From the NCBI GenBank assembly GCA_032718865.1, contig JALUTQ010000005.1, positions 1,860,001-1,924,000 on the forward strand: DNA of 64,000 bases. The letters run 5' to 3'. Of the stretch, positions 1 through 13,846 are shown in pieces. Numbering within the stretch: position 1 is the stretch's first letter; every line of letters begins with the position of its first letter. This stretch comes from Tilletia caries (taxonomy: Eukaryota; Basidiomycota; Exobasidiomycetes; Tilletiales; Tilletiaceae). A program made the position numbers and the translations under genes. The notes under the pieces are model-generated. The model searched no databases, had not been told where the DNA came from, and worked only from the letters and a program-made list of their open reading frames with translations.

Positions 1-70
1 GCCAACCATCTTCCCTCCCCTGCCCCACTCTTCCTCGCCCTTGTCCTCGTCCTCGTTCGCCGTCGTCGCC

Positions 71-802
71 ATGGTCGTCCGCCTCCGCCTCGCCCGGCAC
101 GGCACCCGCAATAACCCCTTCTACCACATCGTCGCCATCCACAACAAGAAGCGCCGGAACGCTCTCCCCATCGAGAAGTTGGGCGAGTACGACCCCATCC
201 CGCGCTGGAGACCGGTCCCTGCTCCAACTTCAGCCGCAGGTCCGAGCTCGGCGGTAGCAGCGAGAGCATCGCAGTCTTCTTCTTCTTCTTCTTCTTTATC
301 AAAAGCAGCGCCGTCAGGTTCAGCGGCGGTAGCGAATACACCACCACCGCGCTCCATCGCACAAGCGGCCGACCTTCTCGCGCAAGAACGGGCCCAGGCA
401 GCAGCAGGAGGAGGAGGAGGATTAACGTCGGCCTCCTCGAAAGCTGAGCTGGCGCAGCACCCACGGCCGGGCTATGGCCTCCTCATGACCTCCGGCCTGG
501 CGTCCGAGCTCAGGCTGGAGAAACGCATCGAGTGGAACGAGGAGCGGATTCGGTATTGGATCAAGGTGGGCGCGCAGCCTAGCAAACCTGTGGCCAAATT
601 GCTCAACAAGGTACGTTGGCCTCGCGACCGTTCCCGTCCTCTTCTCGCTTTCTTCTGACGACCATTTGCTCAACTCTTGCGTCCCTTATAGGCCGGCCTG
701 ATTCCAGAAGGGAAGTGGTTCAAGGGCATGCCGCCAAGGCCGGAAGATAAGGCACCGGAATCAGCAGGGCCCAGTACCTCCTCAAGCTCTTCTGCGTCGT
801 AA
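71..802 (+). CDS. MRPS16: Mitochondrial small-subunit ribosomal protein bS16m
   Basis: The N-terminus (MVVRLRLARHGTRNNPFYH, then IEKLGEYDPIP) is typical of the bS16 family, a small protein that helps assemble the 30S-type subunit, here of the mitochondrial ribosome. The start at 71 is preferred over an in-frame upstream Met at 41 because the family begins at MVV/MVVRLRL. Exon 1 ends at 610, a GT-AG intron runs 611-691, and exon 2 (692-802) completes the conserved end (KLLNK-AGLIPEGKW) plus a Ser-rich tail. Odd feature: about 85 low-complexity residues (Ala, Ser and Gly runs, about residues 48-135) interrupt the fold before the conserved LRLEKRIEWNEERIRYW segment, making the protein about twice the bacterial length. 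Family assignment is confident; the role of the insertion is unknown. Confidence 0.9.
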
Positions 803-1322
803 TTCATTCCCAGCAATGGGAGGAACCCGCATTTTCATTCCGATCTTCGCGCGGAGGATCCTCCTCCTCCTTGAACGATGATTGACAATCGGCGAAAGTG
901 AGGGGTGGGATGCTGCTACACATTGGGTGAATGTGGGTGAGAAACCATAGAATTGGGCTGAACCATTCGTCTACAGAACACACCGATTTCGTGGGAAGGC
1001 CGGGGGAAAGAGAAGCATCTTGACAGATTGTACTTTGGTATTTGGGAGCGGTGATGTATACGCTGGGGTGGGAGGGTCAATGTAGGGATGTGGCCGTTTC
1101 GACCGTAAGGAGACAAAAAAAGGACTCAAGTCGAGAGCCAGTTGAGAAACGTGTCGGGAAGGAGAGGGATGAATAATGCAAAGGAAAGGGAAAGGACTTC
1201 GGAGGCCAGCTCTGGAGTAGTGTCGGAAGCGAGTGCGATGAATTCGGGTTCTGGGGGTGGGGACTGGGGCGGGGTATCCTCTTCTGCTGTCTCCTGATTT
1301 CTCTCATTCGCGCGCGAGATTG

Positions 1323-3847
1323 CTAGAGACCACCACGCGCAGCCGACTGCATCGCAAGCCTTCGAACCTGCTCCAGCGAGATCGGCGCCTGCTGAAACGC
1401 GACCCGCTGTCCATCATCGCCCGCAACTTCCACAACCCCGTCCTGCCGGACCGAAGCAGCAGGTAACGGCCCATCCCCGTTATCTTCCTCCTCGTCGTCC
1501 TGCGGGATCCCAGGCGCAGACCCGAATCGAGCACCACGATCGTCGTCATCGTCGTCGTCCATCATGTCGGCACCCATGCCTCGTCCGCCCCGGAACGTAC
1601 TCGCAGCAGCCGCGCCTCCCATCTGCGGGCTCATCGCCGGTTCGCTGGCCCCTCCTCCACCTCCTCCTCCGGCACCACCGCCGATGCTCATGCCAGGCGA
1701 AGCACTAAACGCGCTGAACTCCGATATCACGCGCCGAGAGCTTCCGCCGCTGTTACTACCACCGGCCGAGCCGCGGACGTTGGGATTCAGCACCGTCGAA
1801 CGGAGTGCCGCGGCCGACGCAGTCGAAGATTTGGCCGCAGTTGAGGAGATGTAAGAAGTGGCTGCTTTGCGGGTGGCCATGTATGCATCACTCAGACGAC
1901 TCCCCGGTACCTGGTGGGACTCATGAACATGTAAGCCCATACACAATGTCGCAAGGACGAAAGGTGGCTCTCACCTTCTTGATGTAGCCTTTCGCCACTT
2001 GAATATTTGGTGCCGACATCCACACCCGGATATTGTGAGCAGATTCTGCAAAGGCACCAGATTGAATCGTCAGTATCATCCGCATTTACCAAGATTGCAG
2101 AAATCCTCTCCATAAGCATTGAAAATGGTCTACTCACCCTCGCTCTGTCGATAGATACTCTCGATATGAATCTGCTTGGTACTCTCGTTCCTCAACAGCA
2201 AGCGCTCATGCAACTCCCGCGCCACATCATCCATGCTCGCCTCGTCCGCCGACACGTTCGTACTGGCCGTCGCCACCGCACCACCACCTGACTGTGCGTT
2301 GGCGATGCTCATACTGCGCAGCCGGTCCGCGACGGCATCTCCGATCTCGCGTTGGAGACGCTCGAGCTCCATGGCCTCGCCTGCTGCGGCGATGATGACG
2401 TGCGAGAGGAGGGAAGCTGTGGTGAGTGGGAGGAGTTGGCCGCCTGTGAGACGGACGAGCGCCTGGAAGAAGTCGGCTCCGTATTGATAGCCGGACAGAG
2501 CTGTGAAGGCAGGGAGAGCGGGAAGGATCAGTGGCTGGTCTGATCCGAAACCGTGGAGAGAGTGATTGAGGGAGGCTTTGAACTCACCTGGTTCGCACGC
2601 TACCATATACAAGCTGACGCCCAAGCGCGCCAAATGCCGGGCGAGTTGTAGAGGGTCATTGCCTTCTGGGGAGCCACTGGGGAAGCCATCACCGTACTGT
2701 GTAAATCATCGGACCATGTCGTCAGAACATCGAAGAGGCCCCGTACGACAGTACTGAATGCTACACACCTCTCCAATACCATGCGGAGGCGCGTCAGCAA
2801 TCAAGACCGCAAGCTTGGTAGCGCGTGGTCTCCAGTCCTGTTTGATGAATGTAATTGTATCAGGGCGTCTCTTACGGAGCGATCGTTCGATGAAGTCTTC
2901 CAACGGAAAAGCTCACCAAGTCGAGTGTGGCCTTCATGGCTGCGGTGACCGCCTCCGGCCCATCTCCTCCGCCGGTAGCATACAACGACTTGAGATCTCT
3001 CTTCACTTGCTCAATGTTTGAGGTGAAGCCGACTTTTTGACAGAACAAAGAGGAGGGTCAGGTTCAGCTCCGGAAGAAAGGTGAAAAGAAGCCTGCATTT
3101 TCGCTTTTTGGGACTTACAGTTCTTTGTGATGTAGGTGTGATCTTGAGGGGGGTGGTCTCGGTAGGCGATGAGGCCTATCCGCAGTGCGTTGCGGGTGGA
3201 GAGCTCTTCGGATCGGATGATCTAGATGAGATGAGACGGAGCGAATGGAGGGTTGAGCGGGCGCACCGGTGTACCGGGCGGGTTCTGAGTAAAATTAGGA
3301 ACATACCTCATCACAGATGGTTTCGATGTTTTTTGTTGCGGACTGCGCGAGGAGGAGAAAGGGGGCAGTGAGGGGAGGGACGAAGGGAGGATGAGCAGGA
3401 GGGCCAGAGAATCTAGGGAGTGAGCTGTATGCTTACAGAGATGCTGAAGTGAGGAACGGTAGTGGGAGGAAGGGCAGAGCTAAAAGTCAGTGTGCTGTGG
3501 GAACGCTTGTGGGCGGGCGTGCATGTGACTGGCAAACGTACTAGCTGCCCATGGATCCTGTTGCGTCCATGATCTGATCAGAGCACCGAAGCGGAGAGAG
3601 AACGAATAAAAAATGAGTGAGCGCAGCGTGCTATTGATGAGATCTAGGGCCGTGAGCTGCCACTCACGAAGACGAGGTCGAGGGAGCGAGCGTCGTCCTC
3701 GAGTGTCCACGGATCTGAGGCAGCAGCAGCCGCAGCAGCGTCACCCGCGGAAGAGTCTGCTGCGCCTGACTGTGACCATGCCGTGTTCGATGGGCCGTCG
3801 TGTGCTTGGTCTGTGTTGAGGTGGGAGGCAGCTGCTGCGCCAAACAT
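1323..3847 (-). CDS. VWA-domain protein with MIDAS motif, multi-exon, including a 7-nt micro-exon
   Basis: Splicing GT-AG introns gives one continuous protein. It starts at 3847, passes through SLDLVF-IMDATGSMGSY (a metal-ion-dependent adhesion site, DxTGS), then YISSATKNIETICDE, a long VWA core (IGLIAYRDHPPQD, GGGDGPEAVTAAM, LAVLIADAPPHGIGE) and a C-terminal part (SGYQYGADFFQALVRLTGG). These resemble the VWA domains found with alpha-kinases and in fungal VWA proteins of unknown role. No kinase domain follows; the tail is Ala/Ser/Gly-rich and ends in an acidic Asp run and a basic end. Exons (descending): 3847-3668, 3573-3542, 3443-3437, 3342-3307, 3221-3119, 3032-2917, 2837-2769, then four more down to 1323. 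The domain call is strong; a cellular function cannot be given. It is transcribed toward, and ends 521 bp from, the bS16m gene. Confidence 0.8.
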
Positions 3848-4206
3848 GCTGCAGGAGGAGCCGAGCGAAGCGGGTGCAGGAGATCATCAGCCTGCGCTCG
3901 TCGTCCAGCTCCAGCAAATGATCAACACTCACGCATACAGACCGCCTCGTTGGTTCGCTCCGGATGCCATATTTCTTTGGGAGAGTGCGCGAGAATGAAT
4001 GAACGAATTGTCAGTGCGAGTTCAGCTGAGTGCAGCGCGACGGGGGACGAGCTCGAGAGCCAAGAAATAAAGCGATGACGCTCGGAGCGATGACAGCATC
4101 ACGTGACTTGCTTCTTCTCCCACGTGGCCCAATAGCACAGCCTGACCAATTCAATTCCTTTCTTCCGCACCGACGTCATCCCTCACGCTCAACTCGTTCC
4201 CGAAGT

Positions 4207-4240
4207 TCCTTCTCCCTCTCCCTCTCCCTCTCCCTCTCAC
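4207..4240. repeat. CTCTCC microsatellite in the 5' leader of the mitochondrial exchange gene
   Basis: Short tandem CTCCCT/CTCTCC units lie about 35 bp before the start codon at 4275. Pyrimidine tracts just upstream of genes are common in fungal promoters; a regulatory role is only inferred. Confidence 0.6.
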
Positions 4241-4274
4241 ACACTCCAACAGCATCAGCCGCAGAGAACTCAGG

Positions 4275-5551
4275 ATGCGTCTGATTGCAGTGCCACTCGC
4301 GCGCCTCAGGCCAGGCTCGCACCCGGTCGCCACCTTCCTCGCCCAGCGCGCCCCCGTCGTCATCAACAGCAGCAGCCAGAAGAACGACGCAGCAGCCGAT
4401 GCCAAGAAGTCCGCCCCCGTCGAGGTACAGGCAAAGAAACTGCCCCTCGCCTCCCGGCTCTCCGCACGCGCATCCGCCTTCTGGGTCTCCCTCGGCGAGC
4501 CCAACACCAAGTCCACCTTCGACTGGAAGCGGAGGACACACTCGCTTGGAGAACGTATCATGGACACTGTCGAGTATGACGAGTGGGCCCTTAAGGGGAT
4601 CGACCCTGCCCTTGCCCCCAGTCTCAAGCACCCGACCTCGCACCAGTCCGATAGCGAGCCAACCTCCACTGCGAACGAAGCAAATCCGCATCAGGAGCAG
4701 GTCAACGTGAGTTCGGTATGAATCTCTCAGCATACGTCGTTCCCATATATGCTCACACTTCTTTCGGATTCCAGATCCCACTCCTGTACCCACCCTCCCT
4801 TCTCAAGCCGAATGTACTCCTCTCCTCCCTCCGCACACTCACCGAACATCGCACCCCACATCATCGCAAGTGGTTCTGGGTATGCTTCATCGGGGCACCC
4901 TTGACCGCCCCCTTCGCCCTCGTTCCCGTCATCCCCAACTTGCCCTTCTTCTACCTCGCATGGAGGGCATGGAGTCATTGGAAAGGTACGTTCATTGCCT
5001 TCTCAGTCCCCATCTTTACCCCTTTGTTCACCTTTCATTCCGCATTCACAGCATACCAATCATCATCATATCTGTCCGAGCTCATAGCCCAGAACCGACT
5101 GGTGCCCACCCCGAGCCTAGAGCTCGACCAGGTCTACAACTCATTAGAATTCGCACCTCGCGTCGTGCGTCCCAAGGTCACAGACGCGTCCAAGTCGGCT
5201 TCCACTCCTCCTGCCGCGTCTCCGTCCTATGGATCCACCTCCACCTCAACAACAACAACATCACCAACAGAATCGCAATCGGCACCAACACCAGCACAGC
5301 AATCCTCCGCCGACACCCTCCGCCCGGAACTGCTCCTTTGCTCGGCAGACCAGATCCAGCGCATCATCAACGTCCTCGAGATCGACGAGAAACTCGGCCT
5401 CGCGACAGACCTCCGACGCGCAATGGACCAGACCCTCAAATTGCTCGAGAAGGGGCAGCTCGCCCGGTTGGAGGCTGCTGCTGAGGCCAGTAGCAGTACG
5501 CCGGAGGAGGGAGCAGCGGGGGAGCAGCAGAAGAAGGACAAGCCTCTTTAG
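4275..5551 (+). CDS. Mitochondrial K+/H+ exchange-related protein (Mit_KHE1-like)
   Basis: Three exons (4275-4706, 4775-4985, 5052-5551) join in frame. The protein has a basic N-terminus fit for mitochondrial import, a conserved block (FDWKRRTHSLGERIMDTVEYDEWALKGIDP), a block beginning HHRKWFWVCFIGAPL, and two hydrophobic stretches (ending FALVPVIPNLPFFYLAWRAW), followed by SHWKAYQSSSYL. This pattern fits the fungal inner-membrane family linked to mitochondrial potassium/proton exchange. The C-terminal third has a Ser/Thr-rich linker, then a conserved helical segment (LLCSADQIQRIINVLEIDEK). The first intron contains in-frame stops and must be removed; the second is open in frame, so retention is possible. 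Family call is from memory of the motif pattern. Confidence 0.75.
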
Positions 5552-5978
5552 ACAAATTCCCCCCTTTCTGTTGAAGTTATACCGACACATACAATTTTAC
5601 ACGCGCGTTGTCACTCTGCTGCCGCGAAGCAGACGGAGCGCGTTGGACCTGCATACACTGCCATCTCCCCCTCTCTTTCTCTTTTAAAATGCAAAGCGAT
5701 ACATCTCACCAGTCCACTTCCTCAGTCCTTTGCGAGAAGTGCACCCCCCGTAAAAAGGCTTGGGATTTAGAAATGGATTCACTTGGGAAGGCAAGAAAGC
5801 AGGGAGGGAGGAAATGGGATGGGGAATTGGGCCGGTTGCAGAACAGGGTCACAGTCGCGTGAATCGAATCGTTCGGGCGTTGCGGATCTGCTTCTGACAC
5901 CAGAAGCGTGGAGCCGAGGACGCGCAGTGAGCAAGGACGAACAGAGATGGAAAGGGGCGTTTGCCCCTTCCCCCCTCC

Positions 5979-6689
5979 TCAAAGGTCTTCACTGTGGTTC
6001 GAGCCAGCCTTCTTCTTGCCCCTCGACTTCTCCGGGAGCAGCTCTTGGTGGATGAACGGAAGCACGCCTCCCTCGCTGTTTTGTTTAGATCGATGATCAC
6101 AAGAGAAAGTCAGCAAGGACTCAATTGGGAAGTTGCGGTTTTTTCCGACCTGGTGGGTGAGAAGAGGATACTTGCCTGATGGTCACGTTAGGGATCAGCC
6201 GCGTGAGCTCTTCGTCGTTCCGGATTGCGAGCTGGAGGTGCCTCCTGCGGAGCAGAGCGACGGAAAGGAAGAGGAGAGGACACAGAAAGCTGTGTTCAGC
6301 TTCCAATAATGCTGGACTTCGCTGCGAGCATTACTAAACTCACGGAATGATTCGCTGTTTGCGGTTGTCCCGAGCCGCATTGCCAGCTGCGAGAAAGAAG
6401 GGCAGAAGTAAAGGGAAAAGAAGGAAAGCATGAGTAACCATCGCGATCCACAAAAAGGAGGGGGGGCAAACCCAAAGACAAACGAACCAAGCTCCAAAAC
6501 CTCCGCCACCAAGTACTCCAGCACAGCCGAGAGGAAGACCGCACTCCCGATCATGACGCGGTCCGCATAGTTTCCGCGCTGCAGCTGGCTCCGCACCCGG
6601 CCGACGGGGAACTGCAGTCCCGAGCGCACGGCGAGCGTGAGGCGCTTGGGGGCGGCGGACTTGGCGGGGCTCTTGCCGTTCCGTATCAT
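5979..6689 (-). CDS. Divergent histone H2A
   Basis: Four exons (6689-6488, 6386-6344, 6244-6176, 6075-5979) give about 136 residues with the full histone fold: [20 protein letters not shown] (alpha-1), [37 protein letters not shown] and [13 protein letters not shown]. Acidic-patch residues in the EYLVAE and NDEEL segments are kept. It differs from canonical H2A in the L1 loop ([10 protein letters not shown] in place of the usual RVGAGAPVYL), in a short N-tail ([16 protein letters not shown]), and in a C-terminus ending GSNHSEDL with no SQ phosphorylation motif. It also lacks the H2A.Z-type loop and docking sequence. Intron 3 has a GC donor (GCAAGT), which is needed to keep frame. It is either this species' variant H2A or a fast-evolving canonical copy. 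Confidence 0.85.
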
Positions 6690-7112
6690 TGTTTCGTTCG
6701 TTGGTGAAGATGTTACTGGGGATGGTCTGTCGGTGAGCTCGGGTGGGAGGGCAAGTAGCTGTGAGAAGGGAAAGGGAACGGGAAGGTGGGAGTGAGGACC
6801 TGTGGTCGAATGAGAGAAAGATAAGGAGAAAAGATGACTCGTGAGAAAAGGTCTGCGCGACACGATTTGAAGCATGCGCGCCTCCGCGTCGCGTCCGTCA
6901 CGCGGACGAGAAAGCGTCAGCCAGAAGCCCTGACTTCATTTCAAGCAAGCAGACCCAGGCCTTGCTTGCATCGATCTTCCGTATCAGTCCGGATCGCCCT
7001 TTCCCCCAAGCAACATTCCTCATCCCTCCAGCAAAGCTGCACCTGACAGGAAGCACTCGGGAACGCGTTGCAGAATGAGGCTTTTGAGGTTGTATTCGCG
7101 TGTGTGTGACCC

Positions 7113-9142
7113 TCAAGCGACCGGAGGCCACCGCGTCCCATCTGAATTTTCCGCCTGTGCGCCAAACTTGATCCCGTACGGCTGTTCTGAGTTCGTGCTG
7201 AGCATCCGCTCGAACGCGTTATCTTCTTTCCTATCATCGTCATCGACTGGATCCTAAACGATAATGGGGTAGAGGGAAGAGTAAGCGCCTGATGTCGTTT
7301 CGAGAAGTTGAGGAGGAAAACGAGGGGGAAAATGAAAACACTCACTGGATCGAGGATGAGGCCATCGCCCTCGTACTGATCTTGGATCACCTCCTCGTCT
7401 TCCTCCTCCTCATCAACAACCTTGCCCTTTCCTTTACCCCGATTCAGCTGTTCATATTTCCTCCTTCTCTCATCCATGCTGAGACCCTTGTTGCCCTTTT
7501 CGGCCGCAGCCACCTCCTCCTCATCGTCCTCCTCCGCCCACCTGTCGTTCCCGAACCGACCGCCCGCGGCACCGCCACCGCCATTCTTCTTGTCAAGCGC
7601 CATGTCCCGCATCATCCGGTCGAGATTACGCTTCTTCTCTTTCTCGGCCCGGGCTTCTTTCTGCGCTGCGAGACGTTCTAGCTCGGGCCGATAGTCTGTC
7701 AGGAACTCGGTACGAGCTTCTTGGACAGCACGCAGGAAGTCGTCGATGCCCTCTCCGGTGGTGGAGGAGACGCCGACCGTCTGGGGCAAGAAGGAGCGCA
7801 TAGATCAGAAGGGCTGTCTCGGTGCGGTAACCTAGTTGAAAGGATTTCGGGTGAACGAAACTCACTCGTAGATTGGTGTAAAACTCATCCAGGACCAACG
7901 CCATACTGTTCATCAAACTGTTCATGTAGCTGCCCTCCGCCTCAGGATCGAGCGCTCCCCGGCTCGAGGCGAGTCTGGCCCCACTCCCACCTTTCCCGCG
8001 CGCGGCGATGTCTGGCACGGGATCCGTGGCATTTCCGACCTTGAGATCGCGCTGGAAGGCCTCGAAATCGGTCATCCACTCCAGAGCGAAGTCGCATGGT
8101 TGCAGGTCGGTCTTGTTGAACACGATGATGAAGGGGAGTTTGGACTTGTACATGATGCTGCAGAGGTCATCCCGAAATCTGGTCAGATTTGCCTCGCTTC
8201 CATGCAAAAAAGGCAATCACCATCTGACGTACCTGCATGCATACAACATATTGCTCATGAAGGTTGCTGGGGCTGTTGTCCGTGGGGTATCAATTACATA
8301 CGCCACGCATGTAGGCATGGCGCTTCCCAGCGCATCGGTTATGATCGATCCTGACGCGGACCAGGTGAAAATTTCGATCTGGCCAGGCGTGTCCAGGATG
8401 ATCTCGCTGCGGGAAAGCGCGGGAGATGTCAGCGCGGGATCAGACGACTTAACTTCAGTGAGCAAGAAGGGCCAGGGCGAACTCACTCCACCTCCGTTGC
8501 CCGCTTCTCCAAGATGCCAAGTACCTGGTCGAACTTCGTCGTAAACAGGTTCAATGCTGTCAAGATGCCGCCGTTTGGTCCCAGATTGTAGCTAGAAGGT
8601 CAGAAACACAGAAGAACTGGTCAGCGCTCGTCTGGAATAAGTAGCAGCGCTGAGCGCTAAGGAAGCAGTGGTTGTCCGCACTCTTTCATGACCTTGGCAT
8701 AGTCGACGGTATCCCTGATGTCCACATTCGGCTCGTAGGCGAGATTCGAAACCGCAGGGTCAAGATTGACACAGTACGGTCGTGGCCGCTGCGAAGATCC
8801 GTCCTCCTTGCCCTTCCCCTTATCCGCTCCCTCGCTGCCCGCCGCCGCAGCAGCAGCTACCGCACTTGGCCCAACCCAGTTCGCCAACTTGGCTGCAAAT
8901 GTAGACTTGCCCGACCCAGCCATGCCAACGATGATAACGGACGTCGCCCGGGGGACAGGAGGGAGTAGTGAAGGTTGTCGTACGTTAGCGGGAGCTGCGT
9001 TCGTCGCTTCGGAAGACAGTCCGTCCGTGGAGGCGAGCGCTGCGGCTGTTACGGAGGCGGCTGAGCGGTCGTCGACGGCACCGGGGCCCGCGCCAGCTCG
9101 GTGCGCTGCGGGAGCGGATTTCATTTCAGTATCGCCTGACAT
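7113..9142 (-). CDS. GPN1: GPN-loop GTPase 1 (Npa3/XAB1)
   Basis: The joined exons show a P-loop (GMAGSGKS), [20 protein letters not shown], the GPN loop in [16 protein letters not shown], switch region [19 protein letters not shown], the guanine motif FNKTDL, and the family C-terminus with an acidic stretch and [12 protein letters not shown]1 escorts RNA polymerase II into the nucleus in a GTP-dependent way. Met 9142 (MSGDTEMKS) is chosen; an in-frame Met at 9286 would add a poorly conserved leader. Exon ends used: about 8698, 8488, 8408-8232, 8158-7866, 7780-7347 and 7254-7113. The final exon restores frame through [12 protein letters not shown] and stops at 7113. It lies in the same orientation as, and just downstream of, the thiolase gene; no operon is implied in a fungus. 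Confidence 0.88.
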
Positions 9143-9499
9143 TGAGCCTGTCTTAGGGGTGGAAGCTCTGCGAAGTCTCTCCGTCGATGATGGGCGTCGT
9201 GCAAGGCCTGCGCATGCGTTATGAGGTTCGCCTTCCAAAAACTTCTTGTTGCTATGCGACAAACCAAACTCAACCTCAAAGCCCAAAGGCGACGGCCGAC
9301 GAGCTCTTCTTACAACGCCTGGAGCCTGGAATCAATCAATGAATCTGATGGCAAGTCTGCTTTGCATTGCAGTCTGCAAAAGCTGGGACGGAGAATGATG
9401 TAGGGTTACATATGCCACGCTATTGGTATGGCCAGCGGTAGGCATCGAGCAGGAGTGATCGTTTGGCGGACGTTGAGATCCAGACCATCTCTTCCACGT

Positions 9500-11183
<1,684 letters not shown>

Positions 11184-11459
11184 GTTCGTTTTGGCCTAAC
11201 GAGATTCAGAGTTATCAGAGGACAAGGGGGGAAAGAAGAAGGGATCAGCAGAGTCAACTCAAAGACGTCGACGGGGGCGAGGACGTAATTATGGGAGGGG
11301 GGAGGATGTTTGGAAGCAAGTCATCCCAAGTTCTGGGCGGGGCGAGAGAGTAGCCGGTTGGCGGGTCGGGTCCAAGCGTCGGCCATAACGGCCGCGATAT
11401 CCGAGACTGACAGCCGCAACGTTATTACATTTCTCGACTTCTCGCCGAAAGTCAGGATG

Positions 11460-11620
11460 CGAGAGGAGGACCAAATCCTCCGTCTGCGTGACAACCTCTA
11501 TGGTTGGACGGAAGGTTGTTGCAGTCCCATTCCGATGAAGGTCGGCGAAGGCGACTGGAAGGATGCCGCACAAGATCTGGCTGACCACCTGCTTAACAGC
11601 GTCAGTTCTGCCCGGCAGGG
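11460..11620 (-). pseudogene. Decayed partial copy of the Swt1-like PIN gene 3' end
   Basis: On the minus strand this stretch aligns by eye with 16625-16775, the last exon of the PIN-domain gene. The clearest match is the + strand run GTCGG(C/T)GAAGGCGACTGGAAGGA(T/C)GCCGCA, followed by related GGCTG(A/G)CCACC. No open frame covers it and frames shift within it. It lies between the thiolase gene and the next + strand gene, about 5 kb from its relative. Confidence 0.55.
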
Positions 11621-11821
11621 ACGAAGGCGGCCGGGTCGGAAACATACAAGCGGTCCGAAGAGCACGAATCACAGAGCGCTGAGCAAGGCGGATTCCTCGT
11701 ACTTGGCATGGTCTCTGATATGGGTGGCTTTGAATGTGAGGTGAGTGGAGAAAGTCCCCGTTTGAAGCGGGCTTGGTGAATGGGGCCCCATATGGTTGAC
11801 CTGTATGTCACTTCCTCAGAG

Positions 11822-12803
11822 ACGCAGTCTTGGTCGATCAATTCCATCCCTCGCAATCCCAGCAACGCAGCATACTTCGGGCTCTGGCGACATGGCAGCG
11901 ACCAGATCAAGGGGGAGCTTCGAAGTCCGGATTCTCTCTCTTTGACGACATCTGTTTCATGCGACATCGGCCGACAGGACAACTCTTCATCATCAGCCGA
12001 GAGCACACGTCCAGGCGCGCAACAGCATTCTTACAATCCGTAGAAGGCGACTATACACGTCCCCTTCTCGTTGAGGTCGACGAGGCGGTGTCCGTGGGAA
12101 CGACAGTCAAAGAACCCCCGTCTACATTGAGAGCGATCCTGGAGCGATTATCCGCATTGAACGAGGTTCCTGGGCATGACTCGGCATCGGCGATATTCGA
12201 GCTCACTACGCTTTCACACACTGCTGTCGGACTGGCCGGCTGGTTGCTCGGCTACTCCTCCATCTATCTCTTCTCCAATGGATCTGATTCTAGTCAAGAT
12301 GATGACATCCCTATTCACCTGCGCGTAGTTCTCGGTGAGTTTGCATTCGACATGCACTCCTGCCTCGTTCGGATCTGAGATTTGGGCAGACTTGATCTCA
12401 CGCAGAAGTAGAGGACAGCGACGAGGCTACAGACGACGAGGAGACCTGGGAAGAGCCGTTACGAAACAACCTTGGCGGCAACGAGCTGTCTCTCTTCAAG
12501 ACGTCTTTCGCCCTGACGTCTTTGTCATCAATTACCCAGTATATTCCCTTGTTCGCCTTCACGATCCCACTCGCAGTACTTCAACACACCTGGAGCGCGG
12601 AGCGCGTAAAGGTGAATCTCATCGAGGATCTTGAGCGCAGAAGACTCGCGGCCACGCAAAGACTCCAAATGCTCATGGACACTGCTCCAAACGACGCGGC
12701 GCAAGGAGACGGACGACCTCTACCGACGTTTCATCGCCTGCTCTCGCACTTCGAGACACATGTCGACGTTTCGCAAGTCGAACTTCCACGCATCGCATTG
12801 TGA
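11822..12803 (+). CDS. Unidentified protein with two predicted membrane helices
   Basis: Exon 11822-12334 joins exon 12406-12803 (GT-AG; the junction gives VVLEVEDSDE). I do not recognise the family. Visible features: an N-terminal conserved-looking start DAVLVDQFHPSQSQQRSIL, a hydrophobic segment HTAVGLAGWLLGYSSIYLF, an acidic linker (DDDE region, DSDEATDDEETWEE), a second hydrophobic segment QYIPLFAFTIPLAVL, and a charged, probably coiled tail (RRRLAATQRLQMLM). The start is unresolved: an in-frame stop lies just upstream of an acceptor (CCTCAG, about 11820), so a short first exon is required. An ATG near 11707 is in the area but its phase does not fit cleanly. Confidence 0.6.
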
Positions 12804-13846
12804 CCACTTCATCTGACTCCCCAAGAGGACCCCCAATACCTCGCACGTCAACGCCTACCCCTCCCGGCACTCTCACGCCAAAATGATCGAGACGGCTCCA
12901 GCTACGATGGACGTGGTCTTGTTTCCTATTCTATCTCAGCACAGGTTGACCTCGTCCTCCCCACAACGACGGCACGTGCGCTTTTCTTGCGACAGCTCAA
13001 GATCTGCGGGGTGAAGATTTTGAAGCATCAAGCTCTCGTCATCTTCGCAACGGACTTGAACTCGCATCGCCCGCGATCCCGAGCGTTTACCCCCATGGGA
13101 CGGTACCAGAGAAGCCCACCTCAAAGCCTGGAGCGTTGCCGCCAACGCAGGCACAAACTGAATAAGCCTCATCCCTGCTGGCGACGATGTACTACATACC
13201 GACCTGAACCTTTGACCGAACTTTCACGGGCTGCACTCTGCATCGCTGAGTGAGCGTGAGACGTGCCTTGCGCGGTTACACGATACGGCGAGCGTCGAGC
13301 AAAGACGACACCGAGGAAGCACCGCGCTGCAGATCGGATCCAGGATTCTGAAACATCAAACAATTGATCTGTGCTGCAGTCGGATCCGCAGCGCGGCCGG
13401 AACGGTGTTTTCCATTTTTGCCGCCGCAGTCAGCCCTCGTTACACAGCGACCACTACTGACCAGCGCTCCACTGACCAGCGCTCTTATTGTGCTGGTGCA
13501 GGTCCTGGTTCCAGCATGGTAAGAGTGATTTTAAGACGTGGCGATGCCGGTGAGCCGTGAGACGGCGAGAGACAGCATGCTGCCAAAAGCCCAAGACGCA
13601 GGCGGCAGGCGAGGCTCCCCGGATTCCTGCTTCTGTCCGCCTTCCTCCCTTCCTCTCTCTCTCACTCTCTCCCTCTCCCTCAACTTCTCGAGATCCATCG
13701 ACGAAGGCAGTAACTGGGGCTCGTACACTTCAGCTGACTGTTCTCAAGGCCTCCTCCTGCTTGTCTCCACTCCCCTTCCCGTCCAAAACCTCTTTCCTTC
13801 CTTCCTTCCTTTCCTTCTACAGCATCCCAGCCCTCCAAGTCCAGCC
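12804..13846. other. Intergenic, about 1 kb, no supported gene
   Basis: No open frame here has splice-consistent conserved sequence. A short direct repeat (ACTGACCAGCGCTC, twice near 13457-13485) and a long CT-rich tract (13645-13700 and 13790-13830) precede the FAD oxidase start. The CT tract is probably its promoter/leader. Confidence 0.5.
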
